Source: Bog-113 sp963752695
Lineage (GTDB): Bacteria; Acidobacteriota; Terriglobia; Bryobacterales; Bryobacteraceae
NCBI GenBank assembly: GCA_963752695.1
Contig: CAVVZB010000001.1
Span: forward strand, 248,001-312,000
DNA: 64,000 bases
Direction: 5' to 3'
Made by a program: the position numbers and the translations under genes. The notes under the pieces are model-generated. The model was given only the letters and a program-made list of their open reading frames with translations, was not told the origin of the DNA and made no database searches. Shown one piece after another: positions 7,350 to 16,782 of the stretch; positions within the stretch are counted from its first letter, which is position 1; every line of letters begins with the position of its first letter.

Positions 7350-8804
7350 ATGGCAACAACGACAGCAACAGAAGTAGTCGGGAAAGTGGTTCAGGTATCG
7401 GGACCGGCCGTGGACTGCCAGTTCCCCGAAGGGCAGATTCCGGAACTCCATTTCGCCATCCGAATCACCAGCGAGGGCTTCGATGTTCCCGAGCCTATCA
7501 ATATCATTTGCGAAACGCAGCAGCACCTGGGTGAAGGCCGCATCCGCACCATCGCGTTACAGGTTACCGAAGGTTTGGTGCGTGGGATGAAAGCCATTAG
7601 CTTAGGCGCGCCCGTCATGGTGCCGGTGGGCCGCGAGACGCTTGGACGCATTCTGAATGTGATCGGTGAACCGGTCGACAAGCTCGGCCCGGTTAACGCC
7701 AAGGTCCATCATCCGATCCATCGTCAGGCCCCTGCTTTCGAAGAACAGTCGACGCGCCTGGAAATGTTCGAGACGGGCATCAAAGTCATCGACTTACTGG
7801 AGCCTTATTTGCGCGGCGGCAAGATTGGCCTGTTCGGCGGCGCTGGTGTTGGCAAAACCGTCATCATCCAGGAGTTGATCAACAATATCGCCCTGAAACA
7901 TGGAGGCGTGTCCGTGTTTGCGGGAGTGGGCGAGCGCACCCGCGAAGGCAACGATCTCTGGCATGAAATGATCGAAGCCGGCACTGTGGTGGTTGGCGAT
8001 TCGAACAAGAGTAAAGTTGCCCTCGTCTATGGCCAGATGACTGAACCGCCCGGAGCGCGGCTGCGAGTCGGATTGACAGGATTAACCGTCGCCGAATACT
8101 TCCGCGATGAGGAAGGTCAGGATGTGCTGCTCTTCATCGACAATATCTTCCGGTTCACGCAAGCCGGATCTGAAGTGTCCGCGCTCTTGGGCCGCATGCC
8201 GAGCGCCGTCGGATATCAGCCGAACCTGGCTAGCGAAATGGGTGAGTTGCAAGAGCGCATCACCTCCACCAAGAAGGGTTCCATCACGTCGGTGCAGGCT
8301 ATCTACGTGCCAGCCGACGATTATACCGATCCCGCTCCCGCCACCGCCTTCGCCCATCTGGACGCAACAACGCAACTTTCGCGCGCGATCTCGGAAATGG
8401 GAATCTATCCCGCCGTTGATCCGCTGACTTCCACCTCGCGCATCCTGGATGCCCGCATTCTTGGTGACGAGCATTACGATGTGGCGCAGTCGGTCAAGGG
8501 CGTGCTCCAGCGCTATAAAGATCTGCAGGACATCATCGCCATTCTGGGTATCGACGAGTTGTCGGAAGACGACAAGCTGACCGTTGCGCGAGCCCGTAAG
8601 ATCCAGCGCTTCCTGTCGCAGCCATTCCATGTGGCTGAACAATTTACCGGCATCCCGGGCAAGTATGTCAAGCTGGCCGATTCGGTCCGCAGCTTCAAGG
8701 AGATCGTAGACGGCAAGCACGACGATATCCCGGAGCAGGCGTTCTACATGCAAGGCACCATTGAAGACGTGCTAGCCAAGAACGAACAGATGAAGGGCAA
8801 GTAG
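7350..8804 (+). CDS. atpD: F1Fo ATP synthase subunit beta
   Basis: 484 residues. Catalytic P-loop GGAGVGKT at 163-170, GERTREGNDLW, the Walker B-like DVLLFIDNIFRFTQAGSEVSALLGR stretch (read in two parts), and the family signature PAVDPLTSTSR. These form the catalytic site that makes ATP in the cytoplasmic F1 head. The short MATTTATEVVGKV N-terminus fits the ATG at 7350, which has an AAGGA ribosome binding site just upstream. One base separates it from atpC. Confidence 0.97.
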   Translation: MATTTATEVVGKVVQVSGPAVDCQFPEGQIPELHFAIRITSEGFDVPEPINIICETQQHLGEGRIRTIALQVTEGLVRGMKAISLGAPVMVPVGRETLGRILNVIGEPVDKLGPVNAKVHHPIHRQAPAFEEQSTRLEMFETGIKVIDLLEPYLRGGKIGLFGGAGVGKTVIIQELINNIALKHGGVSVFAGVGERTREGNDLWHEMIEAGTVVVGDSNKSKVALVYGQMTEPPGARLRVGLTGLTVAEYFRDEEGQDVLLFIDNIFRFTQAGSEVSALLGRMPSAVGYQPNLASEMGELQERITSTKKGSITSVQAIYVPADDYTDPAPATAFAHLDATTQLSRAISEMGIYPAVDPLTSTSRILDARILGDEHYDVAQSVKGVLQRYKDLQDIIAILGIDELSEDDKLTVARARKIQRFLSQPFHVAEQFTGIPGKYVKLADSVRSFKEIVDGKHDDIPEQAFYMQGTIEDVLAKNEQMKGK

Positions 8805-8805
8805 G

Positions 8806-9219
8806 ATGAGCGACTTCGCTCTCACCGTAGCTACCCCGGAACGGATGTTGGTTGACGAGCGCGCGACCGAGGCCACCATTCCTGCGCGTGAAGGCGTAAT
8901 TGGGGTGCTACCGGGGCATGCGCCGCTGCTTTCCGAGTTAACCAGCGGTCCCCTGACCTGGAACAGTGGCGGCCGGACCAAGACCATCGTGGTGATGGGT
9001 GGGTTCGTCGAAGTGCTTGGCGATCGCGTGCGCGTGCTTGCCGACGCCGCGCGGCGCAAAGACGAGATCGATGCCAGCGCCGCCAAACAGCGTCTTGAGC
9101 AAGCGCGACAGGCGCTCGCTAAACCCAGCTTTGAGAACCCAACACCCGCCGATTGGGACGCGCTTCTCGAAGAGGTGAAGAAGGCGCAAGCCGAAGTCGA
9201 TACCGCCGCTGCTAAGTAG
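8806..9219 (+). CDS. atpC: F1Fo ATP synthase subunit epsilon
   Basis: 137 residues with an N-terminal beta-sandwich (LTVATPERMLVDERATEATIPAREGVIGVLPGHAPLL.EL is the family core) and a C-terminal helical hairpin rich in Ala, Lys and Gln. Epsilon is part of the central rotor and inhibits ATP hydrolysis. The last gene of the operon; its 3' end overlaps the convergent glycosyltransferase gene by 8 bp. Genes for subunits a, c and I are not in this operon or the window. Confidence 0.94.
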   Translation: MSDFALTVATPERMLVDERATEATIPAREGVIGVLPGHAPLLSELTSGPLTWNSGGRTKTIVVMGGFVEVLGDRVRVLADAARRKDEIDASAAKQRLEQARQALAKPSFENPTPADWDALLEEVKKAQAEVDTAAAK

Positions 9220-10330
9220 TCTCTTTTTCAGCTAGACGCCGTTCCCAAATGGTTGCGGTCCGTTCGACGGCGATGGCAATCGTGAGATGATCACGGGCGA
9301 ACGCGGCGGCTTTAATTCCCAGGTCGCGGCGGGTTTCCTGTTCACGGATTAGCTTGGCCAGCTTGGCGGCTAGGTCATCGGCGTTTCGCGATTCAAACAA
9401 AAGTCCCCGTTCCTGTTCTCCAATCAACTCCGGCGTTCCGCCCACGCGCGAGCCGACCACGCAGCAGCCGCACGCCATGGCTTCCAGTAAAGAGTTGGAA
9501 AACGCCTCGGAGTACGATGGCAGCACGAAGATGTCGATGGCCCGCATCCAGGTCGCGACCTTGGCGGTCGCCGGCACAAACACGCATGCCTCGGAGATAC
9601 CCAGGTCCGCCGCATTCTTCTGCAAGCCGGCCAATTCGACGCCGCTGCCGACGAAAAGGAGCTTCATCCCCGTCTGCAGATGCTGGACCTTGGAAAACGC
9701 CTCCTGCAATAAAGGGAGCGCCTTCTCGGAACGTAGCGCGCATACCGATCCGATGACAAGGGATGCGCCGGCGATCTCTTGCGGCCTCTCGGATTCCCCC
9801 GGATAGAACACCGCCGTATCGACGCCGTTATAGCAGAGATCCACCCGAGCGGCGGGAACATGTTCGTCCTCGATCATGTACTTTCGGATGGCTTCGCAAT
9901 TGACTAGTACCGCGTCCGCATACCGGTCGGTCAGTCGTAGCAGGCGTTGCGTCATGGGATCAAGAATGGACCGGTAACTCAGTTGGCTCGTGAGCATCAC
10001 CGGTACCCGCGCCGCGCGCGCAACCGGCAGCGTGAAAATGCCGCTCGCGTCATAAGAATGCAAGATTCGGATGCGATGTTTCCGAAGAAAACGATAGAGC
10101 AGTCCAGCGGATCGCAAGGCGCTTCGCGAGGCAAGCGAACCAACAGGCATCTCGAGGATGGGAATCCCAGCCTGGCGCAGTTCCTCGTAGCGCATGCCCT
10201 TGGCCGAGTACGTCGCAACATAGGGCGTGAAGCGCGCTCGGTCCACTCCCATCGCGATCTTCGCAACGTCACGTTCGATGCCGCCCTGATCGAGTTCGCG
10301 CGTGGTGAGAAGGACCGGTACGGGCTTCAT
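9212..10330 (-). CDS. Glycosyltransferase family 4 (GT-B fold)
   Basis: 372 residues. N-terminal acceptor domain starts VPVLLTTRELDQGGIERDVAKIA; the C-terminal donor domain has the retaining-GT EX7E region (SYSEAFSNSLLEAMACG) and GGTPELI. Likely transfers a sugar from a nucleotide donor to a growing lipid-linked or polysaccharide acceptor in the cytoplasm; donor and acceptor cannot be read from sequence. Its ATG overlaps the stop of the upstream acetyltransferase gene by ATGA, so three minus-strand genes (12047 to 9212) form one translationally coupled unit. Confidence 0.88.
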   Translation of the reverse strand: MKPVPVLLTTRELDQGGIERDVAKIAMGVDRARFTPYVATYSAKGMRYEELRQAGIPILEMPVGSLASRSALRSAGLLYRFLRKHRIRILHSYDASGIFTLPVARAARVPVMLTSQLSYRSILDPMTQRLLRLTDRYADAVLVNCEAIRKYMIEDEHVPAARVDLCYNGVDTAVFYPGESERPQEIAGASLVIGSVCALRSEKALPLLQEAFSKVQHLQTGMKLLFVGSGVELAGLQKNAADLGISEACVFVPATAKVATWMRAIDIFVLPSYSEAFSNSLLEAMACGCCVVGSRVGGTPELIGEQERGLLFESRNADDLAAKLAKLIREQETRRDLGIKAAAFARDHLTIAIAVERTATIWERRLAEKETT

Positions 10331-10884
10331 CGGATGGGCCTGGCCGGATTGCCGACCGCGACTACGCGGGCCGCGATGTCCTTAACGACGACCGCTCCGG
10401 CGCCTACAGTGGCTCCGTCCCCCACGTCAGCCATCACGATCGCGGAAGCGCCGATCCAACATCGTGTGCCAATGTCCACCAGCGCGTGCGTCGACCCGCT
10501 CAATTGGCCGTCAGAATCGCGTTCGTGCTGATGGCGGCCGCTCGTTATTTCGACGTGCGAAGCGATTTGCGTCCACGCGCCGATACGGCATCGCCCGATG
10601 ACACAGTAGCTCCCAATTGACACGAACTCCTCCACCACCGCATCGGGAAGAACAAAGAAAGTCCCGAACGCAATGTTGACGTCCTGCGAACATTGGCGCA
10701 GCGTCAAGCGATAGAATGCCGCGCGCATGAGATTGCCCGGTGCGCCTGGCAAGGAGGCATAGCTATGCGCAAAGAACGTGTACACGCCGGGTAGGCGGCC
10801 GAACCCGCAAATCGCCGCCGATGGCCATGCAAAAGCCAGTGCGACACCCTGGAGCGATCGCTTGAGAAGTAACCGCGGAGTCAC
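10327..10884 (-). CDS. Hexapeptide-repeat acyltransferase (WcaF-like acetyltransferase)
   Basis: 185 residues. The second half shows left-handed beta-helix hexapeptide repeats (SIGSYCVIG.CRIGAWTQIA, then DIGTRCWIGASAIVMADVGDGATVGAGAVVVKDIA) and ends V.GNPARPIR, as in colanic-acid type O-acetyltransferases such as WcaF. The catalytic His is probably in the EITSGRHQH loop. It should move an acetyl group from acetyl-CoA onto a sugar of the surface polysaccharide. GTG start shares GTGA with the upstream GT4 stop, and its stop shares ATGA with the downstream GT4 start. Confidence 0.82.
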   Translation of the reverse strand: MTPRLLLKRSLQGVALAFAWPSAAICGFGRLPGVYTFFAHSYASLPGAPGNLMRAAFYRLTLRQCSQDVNIAFGTFFVLPDAVVEEFVSIGSYCVIGRCRIGAWTQIASHVEITSGRHQHERDSDGQLSGSTHALVDIGTRCWIGASAIVMADVGDGATVGAGAVVVKDIAARVVAVGNPARPIR

Positions 10885-12047
10885 GGACGCGCTACCTCTT
10901 CGAAGATCGTCCGCAGTTCGCGGAAGTACATTTCCGGCGTGTGTTGTCCGAGCGCCAGGCGGGCATTCCGGGTTAGCTCTTCCCGTAGGCTGGGGCTGTT
11001 TAATAGTTGCGCGATCGCTTGCGCCATCGGCTCCGGGCGGCGCGACGGCACCAGCAGAGCGCTGACCCGATCAGTCACAATCTCCGGGATCCCTCCTTCG
11101 CATGTCGCCACAATTGGCACGCCCGCATCCATGGCTTCCAGCAGAACGTTGGGAGACCCTTCGCTGTGCGAGGGAAGCACGAAGAGATCGGCGTTTCCAT
11201 AGTAGGGCCGTACATCGGCCCGGTGACCCGCAAAGATGATTTGATCGGCGATTCCCAACTGAGCGGCAAGCGCCTGCAGACGCGGCAGCTCGGGGCCGTG
11301 GCCAACCATGACCAGACGCAACGGATCAGGCCTGATGGGGCAGAGCAACGCCATAGCCCGGATCAGGTCCGCATGCCCCTTTTCGCGCGAGAGCCGGCCC
11401 ACGCTCAGGAGCACCCGAGCACCAGCGCCGGTGATTCCCAAGCTGTCGCGCAGTGCGCTCGCAGCATCGGCAGAAGCTGGCGCATTTGCTCGTATGGGGT
11501 TGTGCTGCACGCGAATACGATCTGCCCGGACACCGCGCGTTTCCAGGTCTCGCGCGAACTTATGACACACCGTGATCACTCGTTCCGCCCCCCGATGCGA
11601 CCATCGGTCGAGTTCATTGTAAGCGCGGGTCTTAAAATCGGTGGTGGTGTAGCCGTGGTGTGAGGCCACCCAGTGCGCGCGCTTATGCAGGCCCGCGGCT
11701 CGCACCAGGAAATGGGACTTCACGGCATGGGTCCAAACGATATCGGGTTTCACGCGGTCCAGCAAGGCGCGCATCCGCGGGATTACTCCCGAGTCCAGAG
11801 CGCCGCGCTCACAGACGATTTCTATCGGGATTCCTTCCGCTTCGATCTCGCGCGTGAACGCATTCTCGGATTCGCCACGAAGGAAAGTCGCAATCGTAAT
11901 CTCCATGCGGTTCTGGTCTTGCGCGCGCCGCATGGTTTCTCTGGTGAGTTCTACGATAACTTTGGCTGGACCCGTAATGGAATGCGCTTCCAGGAAGGCG
12001 AGCACGCGAATGGGGCTGGGACTCACAAGGGCATCAATAGAGAACAA
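10881..12047 (-). CDS. Glycosyltransferase family 4 (GT-B fold)
   Basis: 388 residues. Shows the N-terminal LEAHSITGPAKVIVEL acceptor-domain motif, the hinge sequence LLSVGRLSREKGHADLI, and the EX7E region SHSEGSPNVLLEAMDAGVP with GGIPEIV. A cytoplasmic, retaining sugar transferase for polysaccharide assembly. The frame opens with TTG at 12047; an in-frame GTG at 12026 is an equally plausible start. It is the first gene of the GT4-acetyltransferase-GT4 unit and is divergent from the membrane-protein gene at 12109. Confidence 0.87.
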   Translation of the reverse strand: MFSIDALVSPSPIRVLAFLEAHSITGPAKVIVELTRETMRRAQDQNRMEITIATFLRGESENAFTREIEAEGIPIEIVCERGALDSGVIPRMRALLDRVKPDIVWTHAVKSHFLVRAAGLHKRAHWVASHHGYTTTDFKTRAYNELDRWSHRGAERVITVCHKFARDLETRGVRADRIRVQHNPIRANAPASADAASALRDSLGITGAGARVLLSVGRLSREKGHADLIRAMALLCPIRPDPLRLVMVGHGPELPRLQALAAQLGIADQIIFAGHRADVRPYYGNADLFVLPSHSEGSPNVLLEAMDAGVPIVATCEGGIPEIVTDRVSALLVPSRRPEPMAQAIAQLLNSPSLREELTRNARLALGQHTPEMYFRELRTIFEEVARP

Positions 12048-12108
12048 TTAGTGTACCGAAATCGGGCCGGTTCCAGGCTTGCGCGACACTGAAGAGCAAA
12101 CGTTCGCG

Positions 12109-13254
12109 ATGGCGCCAACGCAGTCACAATCCGGGTTCAAGTGGTTCCCTCTCGCACTCACTCTCGCGACGTTCCTTTCACGCGTTGCTTTCCTTTCCTC
12201 GCCCTATTATGTAGACGGGCCGAACCATGTGAGAGCAATCCAGAACGGCCTGTTATTCATTCAGCCACCCGGGTACTTTCTCTTCGCTTTTAGTGCGTGG
12301 GTGCTCTCTCAAGTCTCCCATTTATCGGCGGCGCATGCGGTGGCCGCGATGAACGTGGCGTTCTCAACAGCCGGGGTATGGGCTTTCCAGAAGATAACGG
12401 CGGAGTTGTTTCCCGGAGCGACCGGCCGGCTTCTGGCCTGTTGCTATGCGGCTTCGAACGTCGTCTGGTTCGCAGCGGAGATTCACTCAACATACGCTTC
12501 CATGACGTTTTTCGGACCCCTGCTGTTCTATGTCCTACTGGTCCGGCGACGGCTGATCTGGGGATGGTTGATTTTCGCGCTGCTGACGGGGTTCCGCCCT
12601 TCCGATGGCGTGTTTCTGCTTCCTCTGATGTTCTATGTGTCCGCCAAGAGGCCATGGCGAGAGCGCTTAACCGGGTTGGCTGGAGCTAGCATCGTTTGCG
12701 CGCTCTGGTATATCCCCACTGTCCTGCATTTCGGAGGCTTGCTGGCCCCGCTCTCCGCGGCTACGCGCCAAGTCGGCCAGCTACCCTCAGGCCTCCTGGT
12801 TCACGGCTTCACGGCCAAGGGCTTGAATAACTTGCTGCATTTTCTACTGGGAGCAGTGAATGCCTGGAATATCCTGGGACCCTTTGTTGTCTGGGGTCTG
12901 CTCTTTCGGCATCCCTACCGGCGGGTTGCCGCGCTGTGGATAATCCCGGCCTCTTTGTTCTTCGCGTTGTACTTTGTTTCCGACAGCATGTATCTCGCCT
13001 TTCTGGTTGCACCGGGCTTGATTCTGGCGGGATTCGGCCTGCAATGTCTGAATAGTCACCGCCTCAGGAGTTGGGTCGCCCTGGCATCTCTGATCTGGGC
13101 CAGCGTTCACATGCTTATCCTGCGGCCCATTCCGGCGCGCAATTTACCCGAGGCAGTGCTCGATTCTTATAGCCTGGAATATACGGCTTGGGGGCTCGAG
13201 CACCAATACGCCAAGCGTTTGGCGAACACTGTCGAGGAACTAAACAAGCATTGA
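12109..13254 (+). CDS. Polytopic membrane protein, possible GT-C type glycosyltransferase
   Basis: 381 residues from the ATG at 12109 (the frame stays open to a TTG at 12079). About nine to ten hydrophobic spans are visible. An acidic loop motif (YYVDGPNHVRAI) follows the first span, and a second loop carries HSTYASM. This layout, with an early Asp in an external loop, resembles GT-C enzymes that use polyprenyl-phosphate sugars, but no family signature is clear enough to name. Placed between surface-polysaccharide genes and a nitroreductase, so a role in glycan modification is plausible, not proven. Confidence 0.7.
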   Translation: MAPTQSQSGFKWFPLALTLATFLSRVAFLSSPYYVDGPNHVRAIQNGLLFIQPPGYFLFAFSAWVLSQVSHLSAAHAVAAMNVAFSTAGVWAFQKITAELFPGATGRLLACCYAASNVVWFAAEIHSTYASMTFFGPLLFYVLLVRRRLIWGWLIFALLTGFRPSDGVFLLPLMFYVSAKRPWRERLTGLAGASIVCALWYIPTVLHFGGLLAPLSAATRQVGQLPSGLLVHGFTAKGLNNLLHFLLGAVNAWNILGPFVVWGLLFRHPYRRVAALWIIPASLFFALYFVSDSMYLAFLVAPGLILAGFGLQCLNSHRLRSWVALASLIWASVHMLILRPIPARNLPEAVLDSYSLEYTAWGLEHQYAKRLANTVEELNKH

Positions 13255-13301
13255 CCGAATCGAACGCAACTTCTCGAAAAGATCGGAATCCAAGCAAGCA
13301 T

Positions 13302-13916
13302 ATGAAGACCATCGAAGAGATCGAGCAAATCAAGCGCGCTCCCGCGGAAACGGGCGTGGAGACGCTCATTTTGAAACGCTGGAGCCCGCGCGCTTTTGCC
13401 GATCGCGCCTTGGATCCAGATGATTTGCGCAAGCTCTTCGAAGCCGCTCGCTGGGCGGCTTCGTCGTATAACGAACAGCCCTGGCGGTTTCTGGTGGGCA
13501 TCAAGGGCGACGAGGCTTATGAGAAGATCTTCGCCTCCCTTATCAGCTTCAATCAGGGGTGGGCCAAATCCGCGCCCGTGCTGGTGCTTTCCGCCGCCAA
13601 GAAAACGTTCACTGGAAACGGGAGCGCAAACGCGTACGGGCTTCACGATACAGGAGCGGCGACCGCGAACCTGATGCTGCAGGCGATTGCGCTCGGGATC
13701 CACACGCACAGCATGGCGGGGTTCGATGCCGATGCCGTGCGCGCGGCCTTTGCCATTCCGGACGACTTCGAGGTCGGCGCCGTCACCGCGATCGGCTATC
13801 TTGGCGACTCCGCTACCTTGCCCGATCAACAGCGGCAGATGGAAGAGTCCGCGCGCTCTAGAAAACCGCTGACTGAATTCGTGTTCAAAGCCTGGGATCA
13901 GTCCGCGGGAATCTAG
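13302..13916 (+). CDS. Nitroreductase-family FMN oxidoreductase
   Basis: 204 residues from ATG 13302, the usual size. Features: LKRWSPRAF near the N-terminus (FMN phosphate binding Arg-x-Ser), AARWAASSYNEQPWRFLV, HDTGAATANLMLQAIALGIHTHSMAGF, and the C-terminal GYLGD segment. These enzymes reduce nitro groups, quinones or other substrates with NAD(P)H through bound FMN and work as cytoplasmic dimers. No substrate can be assigned. It ends one base before the convergent kinase gene. The frame is open further upstream, but the homologous region starts at MKTIEEI. Confidence 0.9.
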   Translation: MKTIEEIEQIKRAPAETGVETLILKRWSPRAFADRALDPDDLRKLFEAARWAASSYNEQPWRFLVGIKGDEAYEKIFASLISFNQGWAKSAPVLVLSAAKKTFTGNGSANAYGLHDTGAATANLMLQAIALGIHTHSMAGFDADAVRAAFAIPDDFEVGAVTAIGYLGDSATLPDQQRQMEESARSRKPLTEFVFKAWDQSAGI

Positions 13917-13917
13917 T

Positions 13918-16782
13918 TTATGGACGGGGCTTAGCGCCGGTCTGATGGGCATCGATGACCGCCTTTACCGTTCCGGCCAACGACGCCGCAGTGTAAGGCT
14001 TTTGAATAAACCCAGCGATACCCTGGCTGGTGAAGCGCCGAATTACCTCCACTTCGTTGTAACCACTGCATACGATTACCGGAACATCGGAGCGGATCTC
14101 GCGGAGATTCCCGAGCGTCTCTTCGCCCCCCATTACGGGCATCGTCATATCGAGAATGACTAGTTGAACGGCGTGGGCTTGGGATTTGAAGACCTCGATC
14201 GCTTCACGCCCGTTATTGGCCACCAGCACCTTGTACCCCTGGCGTTCCAAGCTCGCCCGCGCAATCCGCCGGACGATTTCTTCATCGTCAACCAGCAGAA
14301 CAGTGCCTTGACCGGCCTGTAGCCGCCCTGCTTCGGCGGGCTTCTTCACGGCTGCATGTCCCCCAGCCATGGCCGGGAGAAAGACTCGGAACGTGGTGCC
14401 CACGCCCACGGTACTGGAAACGCGCAGAGCTCCCTTATGTCCGCGCACGATACCGGAAACAGCGGCCAGTCCCAATCCGCGGCCGGTGAATTTCGTGGTA
14501 AAGAATGGATCGAAAATCTTCGATTTTGTTTCTTCGTCCATCCCGCAGCCCGTGTCCTGTACTTCCAGGCACACGTAACGGCCAGGGCCGATCTCGTGAG
14601 CCGGGAGCCTGTGGGCGATGAAGGTCTCGTCGATATCAGCGGCGTATGTCATTATGGTGACCCTTCCGGGTTGCCCCGACATGGCCTCTGCACCGTTGAT
14701 CGCCAGGTTCATGATCAATTGCTGCATCTGGCCCTGATCGGCTTCCACGCTTGGAAGATTCTCATCGAGTTTCAGTTCCACGGTGACGGCCTTATCGATC
14801 ATCGGAAGTATGAGCCGTAAGATTTCCCGCACCTGGACAGACAAGTCGAGGGCGCGCACCTCGAATCGCCCTTTCCCGGAATAGGCCAACATCTGCCGGG
14901 TAAGATCAGCGGCGCGTTGAGAAGAGGCGACGATATCTTCAGCCAGTTCGCGATCCTGGGGATTCGGTAATTCGGCCAGCAGACTGGCATTGCCCAGGAT
15001 GCCGGTGAGCAGATTGTTGAAGTCATGCGCGATTCCACCGGCCATGACGCCAAGGCTCTCCAGCTTGGCGGTTTGGCGCAGTTCTTCCTCGGCCCGCATT
15101 CGCTCGGTGATGTCTCTCGATACGCACAGGAGCTTGCACACGCGTCTATCCTCATCGAATATCGGCGTGAGGGAGACTTCCCAGACCTTGTCTTGGCCGA
15201 AGCCTAAGCGGGCCGTTTCCTCGAAAGTGATCGCTTGCCCCTCGCGGGCCTGTTCCATATGTCGAGCAACTCTCGACCGTTCGTCACCCTCCCAGCTGTC
15301 CAGCCAATTTCCTTGCGGAACGCCACCATCGCTGACTCCGAGCAACTGGAGTCCCGCCGTGTTGACCAGCAAGACTTGCCCGTCACAGTCGAGGACCTCG
15401 ACGCAGTCGGGGCTGTTTTGAATGACGCTCCGCGCGAGTTCTTCACTCGCTCTTAGAGCTTTCTCAGCTCGTTTCTTGTCGTCGATGTCTGTGTTGGTTC
15501 CGAACCACCGCAGCACTTCTCCACGAGCGTTGGCGATTGGCCGGGATTGCGTCAAGAACCAGCGAAATGTCCCGTCTTTGCCTCGCAAGGGAAACTCCAT
15601 CTCGAAAGGAGCCCCCGATGCGATACACTCACGCCAACGTTGCAGAACCACGGGGAGGATCTCCGGATCGTGAAAGCTTTCCCAGCGCCAGCCCTCGGTT
15701 TCCTCGAACTGGGCGCCCGTGTACTCGAACCAACGCTCGTTGTACCAGAAGATGTATCCATCGTCATTGGCCATCCAAGCCATCTGGGGCATGGAATTGG
15801 CCAGCGCGCGAAGCCGTGACTCACTTTCCCGCACGGCTTCTTCGGCTTGGCGCCGCTCCGTGATGTCGAGCGTAACGCCGACCAGTCGCAAGGGCGATCC
15901 ATCATCGGAGTAGACTGGCCGTCCAGCGGCCCAAACCCACCGAGTGTGTCCCTCTCCGGCATTGATTCGGTACTCGCACTGGTAAACCGTCTTGTTTTCG
16001 ATTGCTCGCGCCACCAATCGCGTTACAGAGTCACGATCATCGGGATGAATGATCGAAATCGAGTCGCGGTAGGTAAACGGAGCTTCCGAAGCGATCCCGA
16101 AATTGCGGCGGAATAGCGGCGAAATTTCAAGCTCTTGCTCGGGAATTCTTAGTTCCCAAGCGCCCAGGTGAGCGGAATCCAAGGCAAACCTTAATTTGGC
16201 TTCACTCTCCCTGAGTTGCGCCATCAGAGCGTTCTGACGTTCCCACTCTCCGCGGATTTGATATTGGTGGCGGCGGGCGCGCAGTGCGGTCTTGATTGCG
16301 CTCACCAGCGTTGCGGTGCGGACCGGGCGCTCAATGAGCGTCACGTTGCCCAGTGGCGCGAGCAAATTGAGCCGATAGGCGCTAGCACCAGTTGCTTCAC
16401 CACCGCCGGTCATAACCAGTACGGGAAAATCCGACCAGCCAGGCTGCTCATCGAGCGCTTTCGCCAGCATAGGAATATTACGCTTGTTCAGCGCTTCATC
16501 GGCGATCAATGCAACGCCCGCGCCGGAGCGGTAAGACTCGACAAGCCACTCCACATCCGGACATCGGTGCGCATCGATCCCGCCGCCCTTGAGCACGTGT
16601 TCCAATAACTCGGCGTCGCGGCCGAACGGCGCAACGATCAGAACCTTTTCAGAGTGTGGCGTGTTAGTCTCCGGCCGTTGTCCCGGTCCCGCTAGCGTCT
16701 TCAAGTTCCGCGCGGGTTCCCGCGAACGTAGGCACGCCGGTAAGTACGCCACGGAATCCGGCCAGAGCTTCGCCGACGACAA
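13918..16782 (-). CDS. Hybrid sensor histidine kinase: pseudo-receiver, three PAS, HisKA, HATPase, receiver
   Basis: 954 residues if started at TTG 16782. Residues 45-165 look like a degenerate receiver (no acidic pair, Arg-Pro where Lys-Pro is expected). PAS domains lie near 195-310, 325-440 and 445-565, each closing with a DITER-like end. The HisKA site is H586 in GGIAHDFNN, followed by the ATPase with N692-type box and DTGCGM, and a full receiver with phospho-acceptor D878 and FIQKPY. No membrane span is seen, so it is a soluble sensor. It overlaps the KaiC-like gene by 119 bp, or 41 bp if the in-frame TTG at 16704 is the real start. Likely works with the KaiC-like ATPase. Confidence 0.88.
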   Translation of the reverse strand: MSSAKLWPDSVAYLPACLRSREPARNLKTLAGPGQRPETNTPHSEKVLIVAPFGRDAELLEHVLKGGGIDAHRCPDVEWLVESYRSGAGVALIADEALNKRNIPMLAKALDEQPGWSDFPVLVMTGGGEATGASAYRLNLLAPLGNVTLIERPVRTATLVSAIKTALRARRHQYQIRGEWERQNALMAQLRESEAKLRFALDSAHLGAWELRIPEQELEISPLFRRNFGIASEAPFTYRDSISIIHPDDRDSVTRLVARAIENKTVYQCEYRINAGEGHTRWVWAAGRPVYSDDGSPLRLVGVTLDITERRQAEEAVRESESRLRALANSMPQMAWMANDDGYIFWYNERWFEYTGAQFEETEGWRWESFHDPEILPVVLQRWRECIASGAPFEMEFPLRGKDGTFRWFLTQSRPIANARGEVLRWFGTNTDIDDKKRAEKALRASEELARSVIQNSPDCVEVLDCDGQVLLVNTAGLQLLGVSDGGVPQGNWLDSWEGDERSRVARHMEQAREGQAITFEETARLGFGQDKVWEVSLTPIFDEDRRVCKLLCVSRDITERMRAEEELRQTAKLESLGVMAGGIAHDFNNLLTGILGNASLLAELPNPQDRELAEDIVASSQRAADLTRQMLAYSGKGRFEVRALDLSVQVREILRLILPMIDKAVTVELKLDENLPSVEADQGQMQQLIMNLAINGAEAMSGQPGRVTIMTYAADIDETFIAHRLPAHEIGPGRYVCLEVQDTGCGMDEETKSKIFDPFFTTKFTGRGLGLAAVSGIVRGHKGALRVSSTVGVGTTFRVFLPAMAGGHAAVKKPAEAGRLQAGQGTVLLVDDEEIVRRIARASLERQGYKVLVANNGREAIEVFKSQAHAVQLVILDMTMPVMGGEETLGNLREIRSDVPVIVCSGYNEVEVIRRFTSQGIAGFIQKPYTAASLAGTVKAVIDAHQTGAKPRP

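Noticed and set aside
8082..8753. 223-codon antisense frame in atpD
   Set aside because: Antisense to the catalytic beta subunit, with no motif.
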